Assembly (NCBI RefSeq): GCF_003966225.1
Contig: NZ_RXNU01000008.1
Location: 62,001-126,000, forward strand
Source: Shewanella canadensis
Lineage (GTDB): Bacteria > Pseudomonadota > Gammaproteobacteria > Enterobacterales > Shewanellaceae
Length of the DNA stretch: 64,000 bases
Direction: 5' to 3'
Under the pieces are notes generated by a model. The model was not told the DNA's origin. It saw nothing but the letters and a program-made list of their open reading frames with translations, and searched no databases. Below, piece by piece: positions 7,792 through 16,340 of the stretch. The first letter of the stretch is position 1; each line of letters begins with the position of its first letter. The translations under genes and the position numbers were made by a program.

Positions 7792-8136
7792 ATGAATTAC
7801 GATGAATTTGTCAACGAAGTCCAAAAATACGATAGCGACGCTGATGTTGCTAAGTTGTTGGGCGTATTGAAAGATTGGAAGCTTAATGATGAAAATGTGG
7901 TTCAACTTAAATCGACCATAGAAAGGTTTTTTGGTCACTCTTGGATTGAGAGTGAAGAAACTCATAATCACCTTTATAAGCTGTGGTCATCTTTCAGCAC
8001 AAGTGCAATCGGAAACATCGGTGGCATGACAATGAATGAACGGCTTTTTTGGTTTGGTTTATTTGAACAATTTGATAGTTGTAAATCTGAAACTAAAAAA
8101 CAACTGATTTACAGTAAGTTGTCAGCCAACACATAA
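7792..8136 (+). CDS. Integron cassette 5: soluble protein of unknown function
   Basis: This product has 114 residues, is mostly helical in appearance and acidic at its N-terminus (MNYDEFVNEVQKYDSDADVA). No signal peptide or membrane span is seen. The ATG at 7792 is 7 bases after the attC4 end, and no clear Shine-Dalgarno is present, so translation may depend on an upstream element. The stop codon overlaps the first bases of attC5. No family is recognised; single-gene cassettes coding for small helical proteins of this size are common in environmental arrays. Confidence 0.65.
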   Translation: MNYDEFVNEVQKYDSDADVAKLLGVLKDWKLNDENVVQLKSTIERFFGHSWIESEETHNHLYKLWSSFSTSAIGNIGGMTMNERLFWFGLFEQFDSCKSETKKQLIYSKLSANT

Positions 8137-8232
8137 CAAGAATTTAAAGCGGGACTGCTAACAGTTTGCTCGGTTTCGCTGCGCTACACAATTTTAGCAA
8201 ACTATTATCAGCCCCTTAAATGGGCGTTAGGC
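8131..8232 (+). repeat. attC5 recombination site
   Basis: This 102-base site runs from ACATAAC (8131-8137) to GTTAGGC (8226-8232). The left arm contains TTTAAAGCGGGACTGCTAAC. The right arm carries GCCCCTTAAATGGGCGTTAG, which pairs with it imperfectly. Its first 30 bases after the ACAT are matched at 25 of 30 positions by the orphan half-site at 12532. Confidence 0.85.
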
Positions 8233-8237
8233 GAATC

Positions 8238-8540
8238 ATGAATCCGAGTAGAGTTGTCCGTGAAAATATTAGGAAGCTTACAGATCTTCCAAATATAGGT
8301 AAGGCAGGCGCCGCTGACCTTGAGCTACTTGGTATAGAGAAACCCGAGGATCTCGTGGGGCTGGACCCGTATGAAATGTACGAGAGGCTCTGCATTTTAA
8401 CAGGTAGCAGACATGATCCGTGTGTCATTGATGTTTTTATTTCAGTTACATGCTTTATCAATGGTGATGAACCAAAGGCTTGGTGGGATTACACGGCGGA
8501 GCGTAAGATAGTGCTAGCTGCGAAGCAGGATATCGCATAA
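8238..8540 (+). CDS. Integron cassette 6: Cdd1/helix-hairpin-helix protein
   Basis: This 100-residue protein has a helix-hairpin-helix near its start (LTDLPNIGKAGAADLELLGI) and the motif DPYEMYERLC..TGSRHDPCVIDVF, then EPKAWWDYTAERK. That order is characteristic of the 'pathogenicity locus' Cdd1 family, often annotated as mitomycin-resistance-like. HhH motifs of this kind usually contact DNA; the cellular role is not established. ATG 8238 is chosen over an in-frame ATG at 8220, which lies inside attC5. The stop codon overlaps the start of the sixth attC. Confidence 0.78.
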   Translation: MNPSRVVRENIRKLTDLPNIGKAGAADLELLGIEKPEDLVGLDPYEMYERLCILTGSRHDPCVIDVFISVTCFINGDEPKAWWDYTAERKIVLAAKQDIA

Positions 8541-8683
8541 CAAGTCACTCAAAAGGACAAAAAACAACAAAGACACCCGAAATTGTCGCTACACTTTCCT
8601 GCTGCAGGCAATTATTTATGATATCAAGGCAGCAGAATTCAATAATATCAATCAATATTCATATTCTGACAACGCAGTTAGCG
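8535..8683 (+). repeat. Incomplete terminal attC (attC6)
   Basis: The left half, GCATAAC at 8535-8541 then AAGTCACTCAAAAGGACAAA, is like the other sites. No right arm pairs with it, and no GCGTTA follows within the usual 100 bases. GTTAGCG at 8677-8683 is the only nearby candidate end and would make a 149-base site with poor pairing. The site is probably eroded, marking the end of the functional array. Confidence 0.5.
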
Positions 8684-8740
8684 GGAAACATAGCCCCTGC
8701 CCTTTGGGTAGAGGCTGTGAAAGATCAACAGGCCCTGGCA

Positions 8741-10753
8741 TCAAACTAAATTACGCTTAATGCGAAGGTTCCAGTTTTGTGAATACACTCGCTTGTCACC
8801 CTCATAGGCATCGAGTTCTGCATCCAGATAAAAATAGAACTCATCGCAGTGCAGTATGGTACGGGTGACAGTCTCTACCGACCAGTCACCTCGCCTAAAT
8901 CCCCACCGCCAGAGAGTCTCGCCCTTCGGGGACTGGAAGTCATCGCACTGATAGGAGTACCACTCTTTCGTCTCGCGCTTTACTATCAGATCGATATCTT
9001 CAAGCCGGTAAGTACCATTGTCGTTAATGACCTCCAAGGTAGACAGATCCTTATCCAACTCGCGGATCACCCGCCAGTTATGATGGCCCTCCTTGAGCTG
9101 CTCCTTGGCACCGCTGGCTGAAGCCTCTACTTCAGGGAAAGTGATAGTCTCTACACGTGGAGTTCGGGTAGGCAATATCAAGCGGCTACAACCTGTGTAG
9201 ATCCTGAGCTGCGTCGACTCAGCAGAAGGCCAGGCCAATGGGAAATAAGACGAGGAAACAGCAATCCGGATCCGGTGGCCCTTGGGAAAGATCTGGGCTA
9301 CATCGTTAAGCTGCAGCTTTACACGATAGCGCTTGCCCGGTTCCAGCGGCGTCGGCTTGGCATGGCTGTCCCTATGGGTCAGGTTCAGCAGGCCGTAAGT
9401 TACCCGTGTGCTCTTGTTATCAGGGTGCACATCAGATAGCCGAACAGCGACCATCGCCACTGGTTTGCTGGCCGATAAAACCAGCTCGATCACCGGGGCC
9501 CCCATGATCTCAAGTGCAGTGTCGAGAGGATCGGTTGTGAAAATTAATGCGCCACCTTCTTCTTCACGCTGATCATGGGGCAGATCCGGAGTCGTACTAT
9601 ATGAACACCATTTGCCGGCAAACAGGCCGTTGCTCAATGGTGACTGCAAACACAGCTCCTCCTCTTCGACCTCTGCGTCCTCGCCTACCAGACGATATTT
9701 ATCAAGCTTGAAGGCAAGCGTCCCGATATTGGGTGACGGCCAGGAGGGCTCACTTACCCAGTGACCATAGCGCTGATGGTAAAAAGTCGACGGAGGCATA
9801 CTGTCGAGCATCCATGTCCGCAGCATAGGCTCGTCCATAATGCCGGTCTCAATCCCCTTCAGCCATTTATCCCACCAACGCAGGCATTCCTGCAAAAAGC
9901 CGATAGCCGGACCGGGCACGCCAATATGGGGATACTTATGACTCCAGGGGCCAATCAGCCCCTGCCTCGGACCAGTCAGATTGCTGATCAGGCGAAAAAC
10001 CGCGTTACTGTAACCATCGGCCCAGCCGCTCACCGCCATGACCGGGGTCTGCACCTTGGAGAAATCTTCGCAGATGGAGCCATGTTGCCAGTACTCATCA
10101 CGATGCTGGTGACTAAGCCAGGTATCCAGCCACAAGCCACTGCCTTTAAGGCGCTCAAACCACATATCGCGCCACTTATCACCGACAATTTGCGGATCCG
10201 GCGGCAGGGAGTTATATGCAAACATAGTCGAGGCCCAGGAAAGGTTATCTCCCAGCAGGCAGCCTCCCATATAGTGCACATCATCGGCGTAGCGGTCATC
10301 GGTAGAGCAAACGCTGATGATAGCCTTAAGCTGTGGCGGTTGCATCGCCGCAATCTGCAGGCCGTTGAATCCCCCCCAGGAGATACCGTACATACCGACG
10401 CTTCCGTCGCACCATAGCTGTTTTTCCAGCCACTCAATAACAGCGACACCGTCATCGAGTTCCTGCTGCAGATATTCATCGGTCAGCACGCCCTCCGAGT
10501 CGCCGCTTCCACGGATATCGACACGGATACAGGCATAGCCGTGCCTGGCAAAATAAGGATGCATGGTTTCATCGCGTAATCTCGACCCATCACGCTTACG
10601 ATAAGGAATATATTCAAAAATCGCTGGTACAGGCTTAGTTTCTGCGCCCTCGGGCATCCAGATACGGGCAGACAATCGAATGCCGTCGGCCATCGGGATC
10701 CAGCAGTGTTCGATCTGTCGGATTTTGTGTGTGAAGTGTTCGACAACCGTCAT
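8741..10753 (-). CDS. CocE/NonD-family (peptidase S15-like) hydrolase
   Basis: This 670-residue alpha/beta hydrolase is of the CocE/NonD, X-Pro dipeptidyl-peptidase type. The nucleophile is Ser125 in MYGISWGGFNG, the acid probably Asp246 in SGWADGYSNA and the base His272 in GPWSHKYPH. The C-terminal third is the beta-rich PepX_C domain. No signal peptide is seen, so it is probably cytoplasmic. It lies 31 bases downstream of an ATP-grasp gene on the same strand, and the two almost certainly form an operon. Family members hydrolyse esters or amides with varied acyl groups; the substrate cannot be told. The pairing suggests that the ligase makes, or the hydrolase removes, an amide bond on a shared small molecule, which is inference. 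Confidence 0.88.
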   Translation of the reverse strand: MTVVEHFTHKIRQIEHCWIPMADGIRLSARIWMPEGAETKPVPAIFEYIPYRKRDGSRLRDETMHPYFARHGYACIRVDIRGSGDSEGVLTDEYLQQELDDGVAVIEWLEKQLWCDGSVGMYGISWGGFNGLQIAAMQPPQLKAIISVCSTDDRYADDVHYMGGCLLGDNLSWASTMFAYNSLPPDPQIVGDKWRDMWFERLKGSGLWLDTWLSHQHRDEYWQHGSICEDFSKVQTPVMAVSGWADGYSNAVFRLISNLTGPRQGLIGPWSHKYPHIGVPGPAIGFLQECLRWWDKWLKGIETGIMDEPMLRTWMLDSMPPSTFYHQRYGHWVSEPSWPSPNIGTLAFKLDKYRLVGEDAEVEEEELCLQSPLSNGLFAGKWCSYSTTPDLPHDQREEEGGALIFTTDPLDTALEIMGAPVIELVLSASKPVAMVAVRLSDVHPDNKSTRVTYGLLNLTHRDSHAKPTPLEPGKRYRVKLQLNDVAQIFPKGHRIRIAVSSSYFPLAWPSAESTQLRIYTGCSRLILPTRTPRVETITFPEVEASASGAKEQLKEGHHNWRVIRELDKDLSTLEVINDNGTYRLEDIDLIVKRETKEWYSYQCDDFQSPKGETLWRWGFRRGDWSVETVTRTILHCDEFYFYLDAELDAYEGDKRVYSQNWNLRIKRNLV

Positions 10754-10784
10754 ATTTCCCCCATGTTATTATCATGCATGTGAT

Positions 10785-12071
10785 TTAGGAAAGCGGTACG
10801 AGTTCCAATGGCAACGCCTCTTGCACATCACGGTATTTCTGCAACAGCTCCAGCTCACTATCGCCGCCGATAAAAACTACAGCGATCTCGTAGCTGTAAC
10901 TGTCTTGATAATTAAGATCAGACAGATGCATACCCTCTCGAATATGCAGCTGGATCTCGGTACCGGCGATGCGGCGGGTAACGGCCTGCACCTCTTGTTC
11001 TGTCGGCACCCTGTTAACCATAGCATCTGAATGTGCCCGCCACATGAACTTGGCCGCGTACCGATATGGACCTTGACGATGCGGGAACACAGGCTGTTTC
11101 CCCAAGGCCAGAGCCAGCATTACCTGGTGGTGGGACATGCCATCGACGTTGCGGAATAATGGACAATGCGACTTTGAAATGCGGGTATTGATCTCCAGCA
11201 ACCAAATCTGGTCACTCTCCTCCTCCCAGTAATACTCAATATTGAACGGGCCGTTATCAAAGCCGATATAGGTAAGAAAGCGCTCGGTGACGGCGATCAT
11301 TTTGTCTTGGATAGGCTGTGGGATCGATGATGGATACTGATAGCGAGAGAAGCTGGAACTGTGCTTACCTTCGCGGATCGAGTCGACGGCCCCATAGACA
11401 CATAGCTGTCCATCAAAGACATAGCCTTCGAGCGTGCATTGCTGGCCACGCGAGATGATCCCCTCGGCGATGCAGTGATACCCGTCAATATCGGCGATAT
11501 CATCTGGAAGATCAGCAAATTGCAGCAGGTAGTTGAACGGCGCTGCAAAGCAGTGGATTTTCTTGCGTATCTCCTCAATCGCCGTTTCGAGTTCGTTATC
11601 ATTACGCACCATAAACCCAAGGAATGATGAAACCGCTTTCACTGGCTTGAGCCAGAAGGGGTAATCGAGGGTGATCTGTTGGTGATAATCATCCTTAAAA
11701 GGATCAACTACGCAAAAATCTGGGATATATTCCGGGATCACCCGGCGCTGCTCCAGCCTGCTCCAATATTTATGTTCGCATTTGAGCACCGCTTCAAAAC
11801 TGGGGGAAGACAGGCCTAAGGATTGACACAATATTGGAAGCATGGTGCTAACCGGAAAGTCCCAGTAGCCGACAATGGCATTTACGGAGCCGGAGTACCT
11901 TTCCAGTCGTTCAAGAGCACCTTCATACAAGGCTTTGACCGGAAATTCCTTTCCTGTCTTTACCTCACCATATTGATAAAGCTCATGAAAACAATACTCC
12001 CGGGCAGCCTCGAGCGACCGCATCTGGGAAAGATTGAACTCATCCGCACCAAAGACAAAAATATTTTTCAC
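10785..12071 (-). CDS. ATP-grasp domain enzyme
   Basis: This 428-residue protein has the biotin-carboxylase-like ATP-grasp order: an N-terminal Rossmann-like part (MKNIFVFGADEFN), a central segment (LKCEHKYWSRLEQRRVIPEY, then LDYPFWLKPVKAVSS) and a C-terminal metal-binding motif WLLEINTRISKSH. Such enzymes couple ATP hydrolysis to joining a carboxylate to an amine, thiol or similar group. There is no signal peptide. It is the first gene of a two-gene operon with the CocE/NonD-like hydrolase. It is clearly neither carbamoyl-phosphate synthase, biotin carboxylase nor D-Ala-D-Ala ligase by length and context. Substrate unknown. Confidence 0.82.
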   Translation of the reverse strand: MKNIFVFGADEFNLSQMRSLEAAREYCFHELYQYGEVKTGKEFPVKALYEGALERLERYSGSVNAIVGYWDFPVSTMLPILCQSLGLSSPSFEAVLKCEHKYWSRLEQRRVIPEYIPDFCVVDPFKDDYHQQITLDYPFWLKPVKAVSSFLGFMVRNDNELETAIEEIRKKIHCFAAPFNYLLQFADLPDDIADIDGYHCIAEGIISRGQQCTLEGYVFDGQLCVYGAVDSIREGKHSSSFSRYQYPSSIPQPIQDKMIAVTERFLTYIGFDNGPFNIEYYWEEESDQIWLLEINTRISKSHCPLFRNVDGMSHHQVMLALALGKQPVFPHRQGPYRYAAKFMWRAHSDAMVNRVPTEQEVQAVTRRIAGTEIQLHIREGMHLSDLNYQDSYSYEIAVVFIGGDSELELLQKYRDVQEALPLELVPLS

Positions 12072-12473
12072 TGCTCGGCCCTCTGTTTTCGTTATCTACC
12101 CCTTCATTGACATAAATACCGAGCACCATGCGCTCCCGGTATCGTTTCCCTGAACAATATATATGAGCATAGTTGGTGCCCATTCTTATGTCTATTACTG
12201 AAAAAATGGTTCTGTCGCATCTTGGAATAATTGAAAAAAAAGCCTAATTTCAGGCACAGTTAAGCCTATAAGATTTTGCTTATTAGAAGCTGTAAACCCT
12301 TGCAGTTTCATTAGACCATTACGACAAATAACTAAGACACACAAAATTGTCAGAGACAGATCCCTTGACTTAGCTTGAGTGAGAGTTGTTGAGGAGGATT
12401 TGTTATGCCTACATCACTACAGCCCTTTGTTGGGAGCTAGCGTAAAGATATGCCGAAAGGCCTGATGTTTAAT

Positions 12474-12500
12474 GAATAACTATGGGTGTCAAAGTTATTC
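12474..12500. repeat. Small hairpin element, copy 1
   Basis: GAATAACT and AGTTATTC form an 8-base inverted repeat around ATGGGTGTCAA. A closely related hairpin with the same core is at 16314-16340. It lies in the 530-base gap 12072-12601, which otherwise holds only the orphan attC half and no convincing gene. Confidence 0.5.
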
Positions 12501-12531
12501 TAAAACCACCATTTGAGTAGTCGAACCCTAC

Positions 12532-12561
12532 AACAAGACACTAAAACGGGACAGCTAACAG
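12532..12561 (+). repeat. Orphan attC 5' half-site
   Basis: AACAAG followed by CTAAAACGGGACAGCTAACAG matches the corresponding left arm of attC5 (8135-8164) at 25 of 30 positions with no gaps, and in the same orientation. The R'' position reads CTACAAC. No matching right half or GCGTTA follows. It is best explained as a remnant of a former cassette boundary about 4 kb beyond the present array. Confidence 0.6.
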
Positions 12562-12601
12562 CAGATCTTAGGCCCCTTTCAAACCCGCCCCAGTAGGCAA
12601 T

Positions 12602-13609
12602 TTATAAATTGTGTTGGGTGCAGGTACTGTAGTTCTCTTGGGTACACAGATTAATAGGGGTGTGAATAAACTCATCGTAATCTTGATTTTTTACAATATT
12701 ATGCAGTGTTAAAATGGCTTGCCTCCCCATCTCATAAGGGTTTTGGCCAATATTTGCATGAGCAAGGTGGTCTCGTAACATGACTAACTGCTGATCTGAT
12801 GCATCAGACATAACCACTATCATCTCTTTACGCTCAAGCTTCTCTTTAAAAGGGGCGATCATTTTTCGATAAAGGGCTTCATCATTTTGAGGCCATCCAC
12901 CAACGGCAATAAAGGAGTCCGCTTTTAATCGTCTTCCCTGTACCACTGACTCCATCTGCTTTACCGCCCTTGAAAGCTGATCAAAATTAATAAAAGGATC
13001 TCTTACTTCGGTCCAGCCTCTATCATTTAGGAGCATTTTCCCGGGAGGAGTATTATATTGTTTGCCAGACAGAGCAGAACGGATCCCCATAATTCTAAGA
13101 TTCAAATTTGGAGAGTCTGGACGTCCGGTTTGAATAATTAATGTTCCTCCATTGGGGCGCTGTATTTTTAGTTGTTCCCCTAAGGCTCTACCAAACTGAA
13201 AATTATCTGTCCCTATATAAGTTGAGCGTATCTTTTTATACTTTCCCAGGGTTTGAACGTCAAAATCTGAGTCATAAGTGACAATAGGTATTCCAGCATT
13301 TCGTGCTTTTTGAATACTATTTTCTGCGAGGAATTTGGACTGTGTAACGGCTACAGCGATGCCATCAATCCCCTCATCGATAAGTTGTGAAATAATCTGA
13401 TCCTGTACTCTAACACTCGCTTTTTCAGGCCCCCGATATATACATTCGACGCCTTTTATTTGAGTGGCTGCATCCTTACAACCATGTTTGCTCTGTTCAA
13501 AAAAAACACTGTAATACTTTGGAACAACTGCGAACTTAAGATCTTTCCCACTGGCTGAACATAGTGGCAACATGGTAAATACTAAGAGTATTATCGATAA
13601 TCTCACCAA
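12602..13609 (-). CDS. Periplasmic sugar-type solute-binding protein, orphan
   Basis: This 335-residue protein has a signal peptide (MVRLSIILLVFTMLPLCSAS) and the periplasmic-binding-protein type I fold (Peripla_BP_4, RbsB-like). Marker segments are DLKFAVVPKYYSVFFEQSKH, QLIDEGIDGIAVAV, AGIPIVTYDSDFD, YIGTDNFQFGRALGEQL and the late HANIGQNPYEMGRQAI. It would bind a sugar or similar small molecule in the periplasm. No ABC permease, ATPase or receptor kinase gene lies near, so it either serves distant transporter components or works as a ligand sensor. Both neighbours are separated by spacers of over 400 bases, so it appears monocistronic. Confidence 0.83.
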   Translation of the reverse strand: MVRLSIILLVFTMLPLCSASGKDLKFAVVPKYYSVFFEQSKHGCKDAATQIKGVECIYRGPEKASVRVQDQIISQLIDEGIDGIAVAVTQSKFLAENSIQKARNAGIPIVTYDSDFDVQTLGKYKKIRSTYIGTDNFQFGRALGEQLKIQRPNGGTLIIQTGRPDSPNLNLRIMGIRSALSGKQYNTPPGKMLLNDRGWTEVRDPFINFDQLSRAVKQMESVVQGRRLKADSFIAVGGWPQNDEALYRKMIAPFKEKLERKEMIVVMSDASDQQLVMLRDHLAHANIGQNPYEMGRQAILTLHNIVKNQDYDEFIHTPINLCTQENYSTCTQHNL

Positions 13610-13728
13610 ATTTTCTCCTATAAATAATGAGATAGTTAGTTAACCTTCAACTTTCAATCGCTGAGAGAAGACTATTCTGCATAACACGCTAGTCTCCACA
13701 ACATGCTAGCCTAAGCACCATAGACTAG

Positions 13729-13822
13729 CCCAAAACAGCTACGGGCACACCAAAATAGTTACAAATACACCAAGGCGGTCACAGGCGCATCAAAATAGCT
13801 ACAACCCCCAAACAGCTACAGA
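13729..13822. repeat. Degenerate tandem repeat, about five units of 18-21 bases
   Basis: Five successive units resemble ACCAAAATAGCTACAGGCAC: CAAAACAGCTACGGGCA, CAAAATAGTTACAAATA, CAAGGCGGTCACAGGCG, CAAAATAGCTACAACCC and CAAACAGCTACAGAG. They lie upstream of the binding-protein gene (minus) and of the lipoprotein gene (plus). The spacer 13610-14062 holds nothing else that I recognise. Confidence 0.55.
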
Positions 13823-14062
13823 GATGCTGAAGTCATTCAGTATCTCTAACAATACAAAAATGTCTCCCAAATAGTCAGTTGTCATCTCCCGCCTTTACTC
13901 TATGCCCTGATAAATTTTCAATCATTTACATTGATTGACTGTATATTACTTTGTTTTCAAAGAGAATGAACATTATTAACAAGGTGTGTCAGAACCAACA
14001 TATATAAAAATACATAACTGTTATACCTTTTGCGCCGTAGCTTACTAATAAGGTTTCATTTC

Positions 14063-14365
14063 GTGTTTAAGTTTATAGTCGTGGGTATCTCTTTTCTTAT
14101 TACTGGTTGTACACTTTGGGATAGTAATCAGGAGTCCAGCGAGTTGTACTACCGGATTAATGAAGCTTATGATTTTGAAGTGACTCATTGTGATAGTTTT
14201 GCAATGGTCAGAGGCAAAGGAACAGGCGAATTTGCATTAAGAGAAGCGAAAAACCAAGCGATGAAATATGGCGAAGAGATAGGTGGTACTCATATCGTAT
14301 GGTTACACGTTGATGAAGGTGAGGAGACAAAAGTCGTCGCAGTTATTTACAAGTGCAAGCAATAA
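14063..14365 (+). CDS. Small lipoprotein of unknown function
   Basis: This protein of about 100 residues starts with a lipoprotein signal ending in the lipobox LITGC, then about 84 mature residues. The C-terminal part (REAKNQAMKYGEEIGGTHIV followed by a short beta tail VVAVIYKC) recalls the DUF4156-like or Rcs-type small lipoproteins with an A..GA..I pattern. The GTG start at 14063 gives a normal 16-residue signal and has AAGG upstream; an in-frame TTG at 14030 would add 11 residues and has no ribosome binding site. It would be anchored in the outer membrane. Function unknown. Confidence 0.65.
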   Translation: MFKFIVVGISFLITGCTLWDSNQESSELYYRINEAYDFEVTHCDSFAMVRGKGTGEFALREAKNQAMKYGEEIGGTHIVWLHVDEGEETKVVAVIYKCKQ

Positions 14366-14602
14366 TACCTTATGTTTTATCTTTTACTCAGGGGTTGGGT
14401 ACCCTTGTCAGAGATCCATTATCTCCCTCTTAAAGCGACACATTCTATGGATAATCAGCTTTGAATGTGCCGTTGACTTGTTCAGTTAGTTTTGTCGATA
14501 TGTAAAGCGTTGATAACTAGCTATAGACTCAATATGTTGTTGATTGATAATGGGTGGCTATGGCTTTTGTAGCTATGGCTTTTGATAACCACCTCTCGTT
14601 TT

Positions 14603-15460
14603 TTATCTCTTTCTGCCTTGTATCGGAAAAGTCGCTAAAAGCTGTATCCCTTGCAAATTACAATACTCAAGCGATTCGTTTATCTCATCTGAGCTAATAC
14701 CCAGATCATCCAAAATATCCGGATTGATTAACGCCTCCTTAGCATATACCCCTGGTTCGGCATTAATCACGGCTAAACGCGAAGCAATGTAAAGCAACTT
14801 GCTATTGTCAGGCAAGGGTTCATCCTCTGCACGATTAAACTCTGTAATGGGCTGTATGATGGTGTCCGGTAAGTTCCACAGCTTTAACAACTCGGTAGTA
14901 CAATCTGCAAAGGTGAAACCAAACACCTCACTCTGGCGAAGCCAAGGTGTCTCATCGCGATCATAGCCCTCACAATATCTGACTTTATCCGGCTCGCTGT
15001 GGACAATGGCCAACATTCCCAAGTTATGAAATAACCCGGACAAAAAGATGTTGTCAGTATGGGGAGTATGCTTATTTTTTGCAAAATACTGGCAAATCAA
15101 GGCACAATCTACACTTATCTCCCAGAATTTATCCATATCTACAACTTTAGGATTGATGTTAGAAAATGCCGCGGTAACCCCATAAGCATTCACCAGTTTT
15201 TTTACCTCCTTGATGCCAAGCAGGACTAATGCTTTAGAAAGGCTGTCTATCTCTCTTGGCATACTGAACATAGCACTATTGGCGATTTTTAAAATAGATG
15301 CGGCAATAGCAGGCTCATAGGCAATGGCCTCGGCCAACTGCTCCATACTGCAACCATCACTCGATAACATTCGATTCAATGTAATATAAACATCAGATAG
15401 CACACATAATTCTTGCGCTTGCTTGGCGTAATCAAGAGGTGACTTTGACATTTGATTCAC
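14603..15460 (-). CDS. HDOD-domain signalling protein
   Basis: This 285-residue, single-domain HDOD protein has marker segments EAIAYEPAIAASILKIANSA, MPREIDSLSKALVLLGIKEV, FWEISVDCALIC and FLSGLFHNLGMLAIVHSEP. The HD-like pair is degraded, as in most HDOD proteins, so catalysis is unlikely. Family members act as cytoplasmic scaffolds or regulators in stress, motility and cyclic-nucleotide signalling. It stands alone between spacers. An in-frame ATG three codons in could also be used. A short duplicated string, TAGCTATGGCTTTTG-like, lies just past the stop (14551-14582). Confidence 0.8.
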   Translation of the reverse strand: MNQMSKSPLDYAKQAQELCVLSDVYITLNRMLSSDGCSMEQLAEAIAYEPAIAASILKIANSAMFSMPREIDSLSKALVLLGIKEVKKLVNAYGVTAAFSNINPKVVDMDKFWEISVDCALICQYFAKNKHTPHTDNIFLSGLFHNLGMLAIVHSEPDKVRYCEGYDRDETPWLRQSEVFGFTFADCTTELLKLWNLPDTIIQPITEFNRAEDEPLPDNSKLLYIASRLAVINAEPGVYAKEALINPDILDDLGISSDEINESLEYCNLQGIQLLATFPIQGRKR

Positions 15461-15846
15461 CTTATACGGATAGGGTAATACTAATAATAGTTAACGAGTT
15501 GATTTGTTCAATGCCATTGAAGAATAGTATGCAAATAGAACACGTTTTCCCCAACTTATTGACAGATTTTCAGTCGCCGTTAAGCGTATGGCTCGGCAGA
15601 ACATATAGAAAAACATGTTAACCACTTTCTTCACGCCAGTTTACAATGTTAAATTAGTGCCCAAAGTGAAAATATCAAAACTCATAAAACACTTTCTCAC
15701 TGTACTGACTCCCAAAATACCTGAATTCAGCAATACTGGATTTATTTTTTAGTGTTGTTGGTGAGCTTTGAGGGGAGCTCATCCCCGTTAATTACTGGCT
15801 GGTTCAATAACTCGGCCTTCATCCCATTTTTTTAGGAAGAAACTAC

Positions 15847-16221
15847 ATGCTTTTAGGAATTTGCCTTGGCACCAACGACCTCCCCCGTGCGGGCGCATTT
15901 TACGATCGCCTGCTGAGCACGGTGGGCATGGTGCGCACTATGGAAGTGGACGACGAGATCGGTTACGGGCTTCCCGGGGGCTCGAGCTGCTTTTGGATAT
16001 TGAAACCCTTTGATCAACAGCCGGCGACCCTTGGCAATGGTACTCAGGTGACCTTCAAGGCTAAGAGCAACGACGCCGTAGAGGAGTTCCACCGGACAGC
16101 CCTGGAGCTTGGCGGAGCGGACGAAGGTTCCCCAGGCTACCGGTATCGTCCACGTTACTTCGGTGCTTACTGCCGCGACTTGGATGGCAACAAGCTGCAC
16201 ATTATGTACGAACCGGATTAA
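15847..16221 (+). CDS. VOC/glyoxalase-like protein
   Basis: This 124-residue protein of the vicinal-oxygen-chelate superfamily is a single glyoxalase-type unit. It opens LLGICLGTNDLPRAGAFYDR and closes GAYCRDLDGNKLHIMYEP; the final EP contributes the usual metal-ligand glutamate. The usual first histidine ligand position reads GICLGTND, so the metal site may be altered and it may bind rather than catalyse. AGGA lies about 10 bases before the ATG. Base composition is visibly more GC-rich than its flanks. The 386-base spacer before it (15461-15846) shows no gene. Confidence 0.82.
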   Translation: MLLGICLGTNDLPRAGAFYDRLLSTVGMVRTMEVDDEIGYGLPGGSSCFWILKPFDQQPATLGNGTQVTFKAKSNDAVEEFHRTALELGGADEGSPGYRYRPRYFGAYCRDLDGNKLHIMYEPD

Positions 16222-16313
16222 AAGCAGGTTTCCCTCTATGGCCTAAGCCACACTACCTACTATATTTTCATAGCTATCAAAGAAACAGTGAACCAAATTT
16301 CCGGCTCAGGTAG

Positions 16314-16340
16314 AAATAACAATGGATGTCATAGTTATTT
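16314..16340. repeat. Small hairpin element, copy 2
   Basis: AAATAAC and GTTATTT flank AATGGATGTCATA, so the arms can extend to ATG/CAT with one mismatch. It shares AATAAC-ATGG-TGTCA-AGTTATT with the element at 12474-12500. Confidence 0.5.

Larger units (their letters stand above)
4741..8683. mobile_element. Chromosomal integron: intI, attI and six gene cassettes
   Basis: The layout is canonical. An IntI-type recombinase is read leftward, an attI region lies just upstream of it, and the array extends rightward with all cassette genes on the plus strand. Five sites of 98-102 bases separate the cassettes. Each opens with a degenerate RYYYAAC followed by AA(G), carries a GGAC-like inner box in most copies, and ends GCGTTA. 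A sixth site has only its first half. The array is short compared with Vibrio superintegrons. No transposon or plasmid gene flanks it, which suggests a sedentary element. Confidence 0.88.

Noticed and set aside
12405..12440. A tiny ATG reading frame of 11 codons after a strong GAGGAGG
   Set aside because: The ribosome-binding-site match is good, but 11 codons with no neighbour support could be chance. It may be the remnant of a lost cassette gene.
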